Assembly (NCBI GenBank): GCA_030043285.1
Contig: JASHXZ010000170.1
Coordinates: forward strand, 1 to 5,673
Length of the DNA stretch: 5,673 nucleotides
Origin: Xanthobacteraceae bacterium
GTDB lineage: Bacteria; Pseudomonadota; Alphaproteobacteria; Rhizobiales; Xanthobacteraceae
Direction of reading: 5' to 3'
Shown here: piece after piece, positions 4,999 through 5,673 of the stretch
Numbering within the stretch: position 1 is the first letter of the stretch
How the letters are laid out: every line of letters starts with the position of its first letter
The notes under the pieces: model-generated
The model's database searches: none
The model's input: only the letters and a program-made list of their open reading frames with translations
What the model was told of the DNA's origin: nothing
Program-made: the position numbers and the translations under genes

Positions 4999-5448
4999 CT
5001 AAAAGCCTTCCGAAATCGCGGCCGCCAGATGGTCCAGGATATGCCCCCAGCCTTTGGTATGGCCTTCGTGAATTGCCGGCGTCGGTAGACGCTCGTGGGT
5101 CAGCACCAGGTCGGTTTCATCGCCGCGGGGAATGAGTTCGAGCGTTACCAACGTATTCACATTGTCGGTCAGCGGGCCGATCCAGGTGAACACAAGCTTG
5201 CGCGGCCGGTCGATTTGCACATAGGTGCCGGTTACTTCGCGGCTCGAGTCCGCCGATGACATGACAAGGCTGAAGGCTCCGCCGGGGCGGAGGTCGCAGC
5301 TCGCCTTGCAATCGACTGCGCCCGGAAAGGGGCTCATCCAGCGGACCATCAAATCGGGTTTGGTCCACAGGTCGAAGATCTGCTCCGCGCCGGCCTTGAC
5401 GCGCCGGCGTATCTGCACGGACGGGGCCGTCGTGTCATCGCGCGCCAT
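4999..5448 (-). CDS. SRPBCC (AHSA1/START-like) domain protein
   Basis: The 149-residue product is a single SRPBCC domain: a helix-grip fold with a deep hydrophobic pocket, of the AHSA1 (activator of Hsp90 ATPase homolog 1-like) type. Visible features are the first helix A-E-Q-I-F-D-L-W-T-K-P-D-L-M-V-R-W at 21-37, D-L-R-P-G-G-A-F at 52-59, G-T-Y-V-Q-I-D-R-P-R-K-L-V-F-T-W at 74-89, the strand T-L-V-T-L-E-L-I at 99-106, and the last helix G-W-G-H-I-L-D-H-L at 133-141. Length is usual for the family. ATG 5448 is preceded by GAAGGA with 8 nt spacing. The start overlaps the end of the ArsR gene by 14 nt, so the two are translationally coupled. ArsR plus AHSA1-type pairs are a common bacterial arrangement; the ligand is unknown, and such pairs are often presumed to act in stress or small-molecule sensing. 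Confidence 0.9.
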   Translation of the reverse strand: MARDDTTAPSVQIRRRVKAGAEQIFDLWTKPDLMVRWMSPFPGAVDCKASCDLRPGGAFSLVMSSADSSREVTGTYVQIDRPRKLVFTWIGPLTDNVNTLVTLELIPRGDETDLVLTHERLPTPAIHEGHTKGWGHILDHLAAAISEGF

Positions 5449-5673
5449 GCTTGCGATCCTTCGGCCCCGACTTGTGGTTCTTCTTGAGCTCGCGGAGCAG
5501 GCCCTCCATGGCGTCGAGCTGCCCGTCCCAATAGCGGCGCATCCGCACGATCCAGCCGTCGACCTCGTCGAGCGAGCGGGTATTGATGGAGAGAATGTGG
5601 TCGCGGCCTTTTTTGTGCCGCTCGACCACGCCGCTCGCTTCCAGCACGCGGATGTGTTTCGACACCGCGTTCA
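5435..5673 (-). CDS. ArsR-family winged-helix regulator, C-terminal part (start outside window)
   Basis: Seventy-eight codons are seen; the frame stays open to the window edge, so the start is beyond it (a GTG at 5665 is internal, not a start). The visible part begins N-A-V-S-K-H-I-R-V-L-E-A-S-G-V-V-E-R, the recognition helix and following turn of ArsR/SmtB-type repressors. The wing K-K-G-R-D-H-I-L-S-I-N and a C-terminal helix follow, with W-I-V-R-M-R-R-Y-W-D-G-Q-L-D, often used for dimer contact. No cysteine pair is seen in the visible part, so metal sensing by the classical ArsR site cannot be claimed. The gene ends inside the SRPBCC gene (14-bp overlap), and the pair probably shares one promoter to the right of the window. 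Autoregulation is typical of the family but cannot be checked here. Confidence 0.9.
   Translation of the reverse strand, partial: NAVSKHIRVLEASGVVERHKKGRDHILSINTRSLDEVDGWIVRMRRYWDGQLDAMEGLLRELKKNHKSGPKDRKHGAR

Overview
The window looks like a GC-rich alphaproteobacterial chromosome segment, most likely Hyphomicrobiales close to Bradyrhizobium or Rhodopseudomonas. Three things suggest this: an Omp25/31-like small porin with the W-T-G-x-Y-V-G N-terminus and the V-R-V-G-L-N-Y-R-F-N C-terminal strand typical of that order; GC-rich multi-hairpin palindromic elements between genes; and strong GC preference at third codon positions. The placement is an inference from family resemblance; no marker gene is present.

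Left part (1-1248, + strand): the last 24 codons of a gene, probably an alpha/beta hydrolase, are followed after 9 nt by a complete luciferase-like (LLM class) flavin-dependent monooxygenase. Its ribosome binding site overlaps the upstream stop codon, so the two look like one translationally coupled catabolic operon.

Middle (1249-2131): 883 bp without a convincing gene lie between two convergent genes. This is the most unusual stretch. It holds a 161-bp symmetric five-hairpin element (1257-1417), a tandem pair of ~48-bp units whose hairpins show a compensatory base change (1548-1644), a row of stem-loops (1779-1846), three 13-bp direct repeats (2003-2041) and a terminator-like double hairpin (2059-2108).

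Minus-strand block (2132-3714): a complete outer membrane beta-barrel protein with a signal peptide and a possible ribosome-site-masking hairpin; an unrecognised start-less reading frame (2973-3149); and a cluster of two or three small overlapping hypothetical ORFs (3168-3714).

Right part: an isolated sugar O-methyltransferase-like gene (3812-4897, +) converges on an ArsR regulator/SRPBCC (AHSA1-type) pair (4999 to the window end, -). The pair overlaps by 14 bp and the regulator is cut by the window edge.

Apart from these operon pairs the genes do not form an obvious common pathway. No CRISPR array, transposase, tRNA or rRNA was seen. No clear new protein system is visible; the best candidate for something undescribed is the structured gene-free region 1257-2108, with the small-ORF cluster 3168-3714 second.
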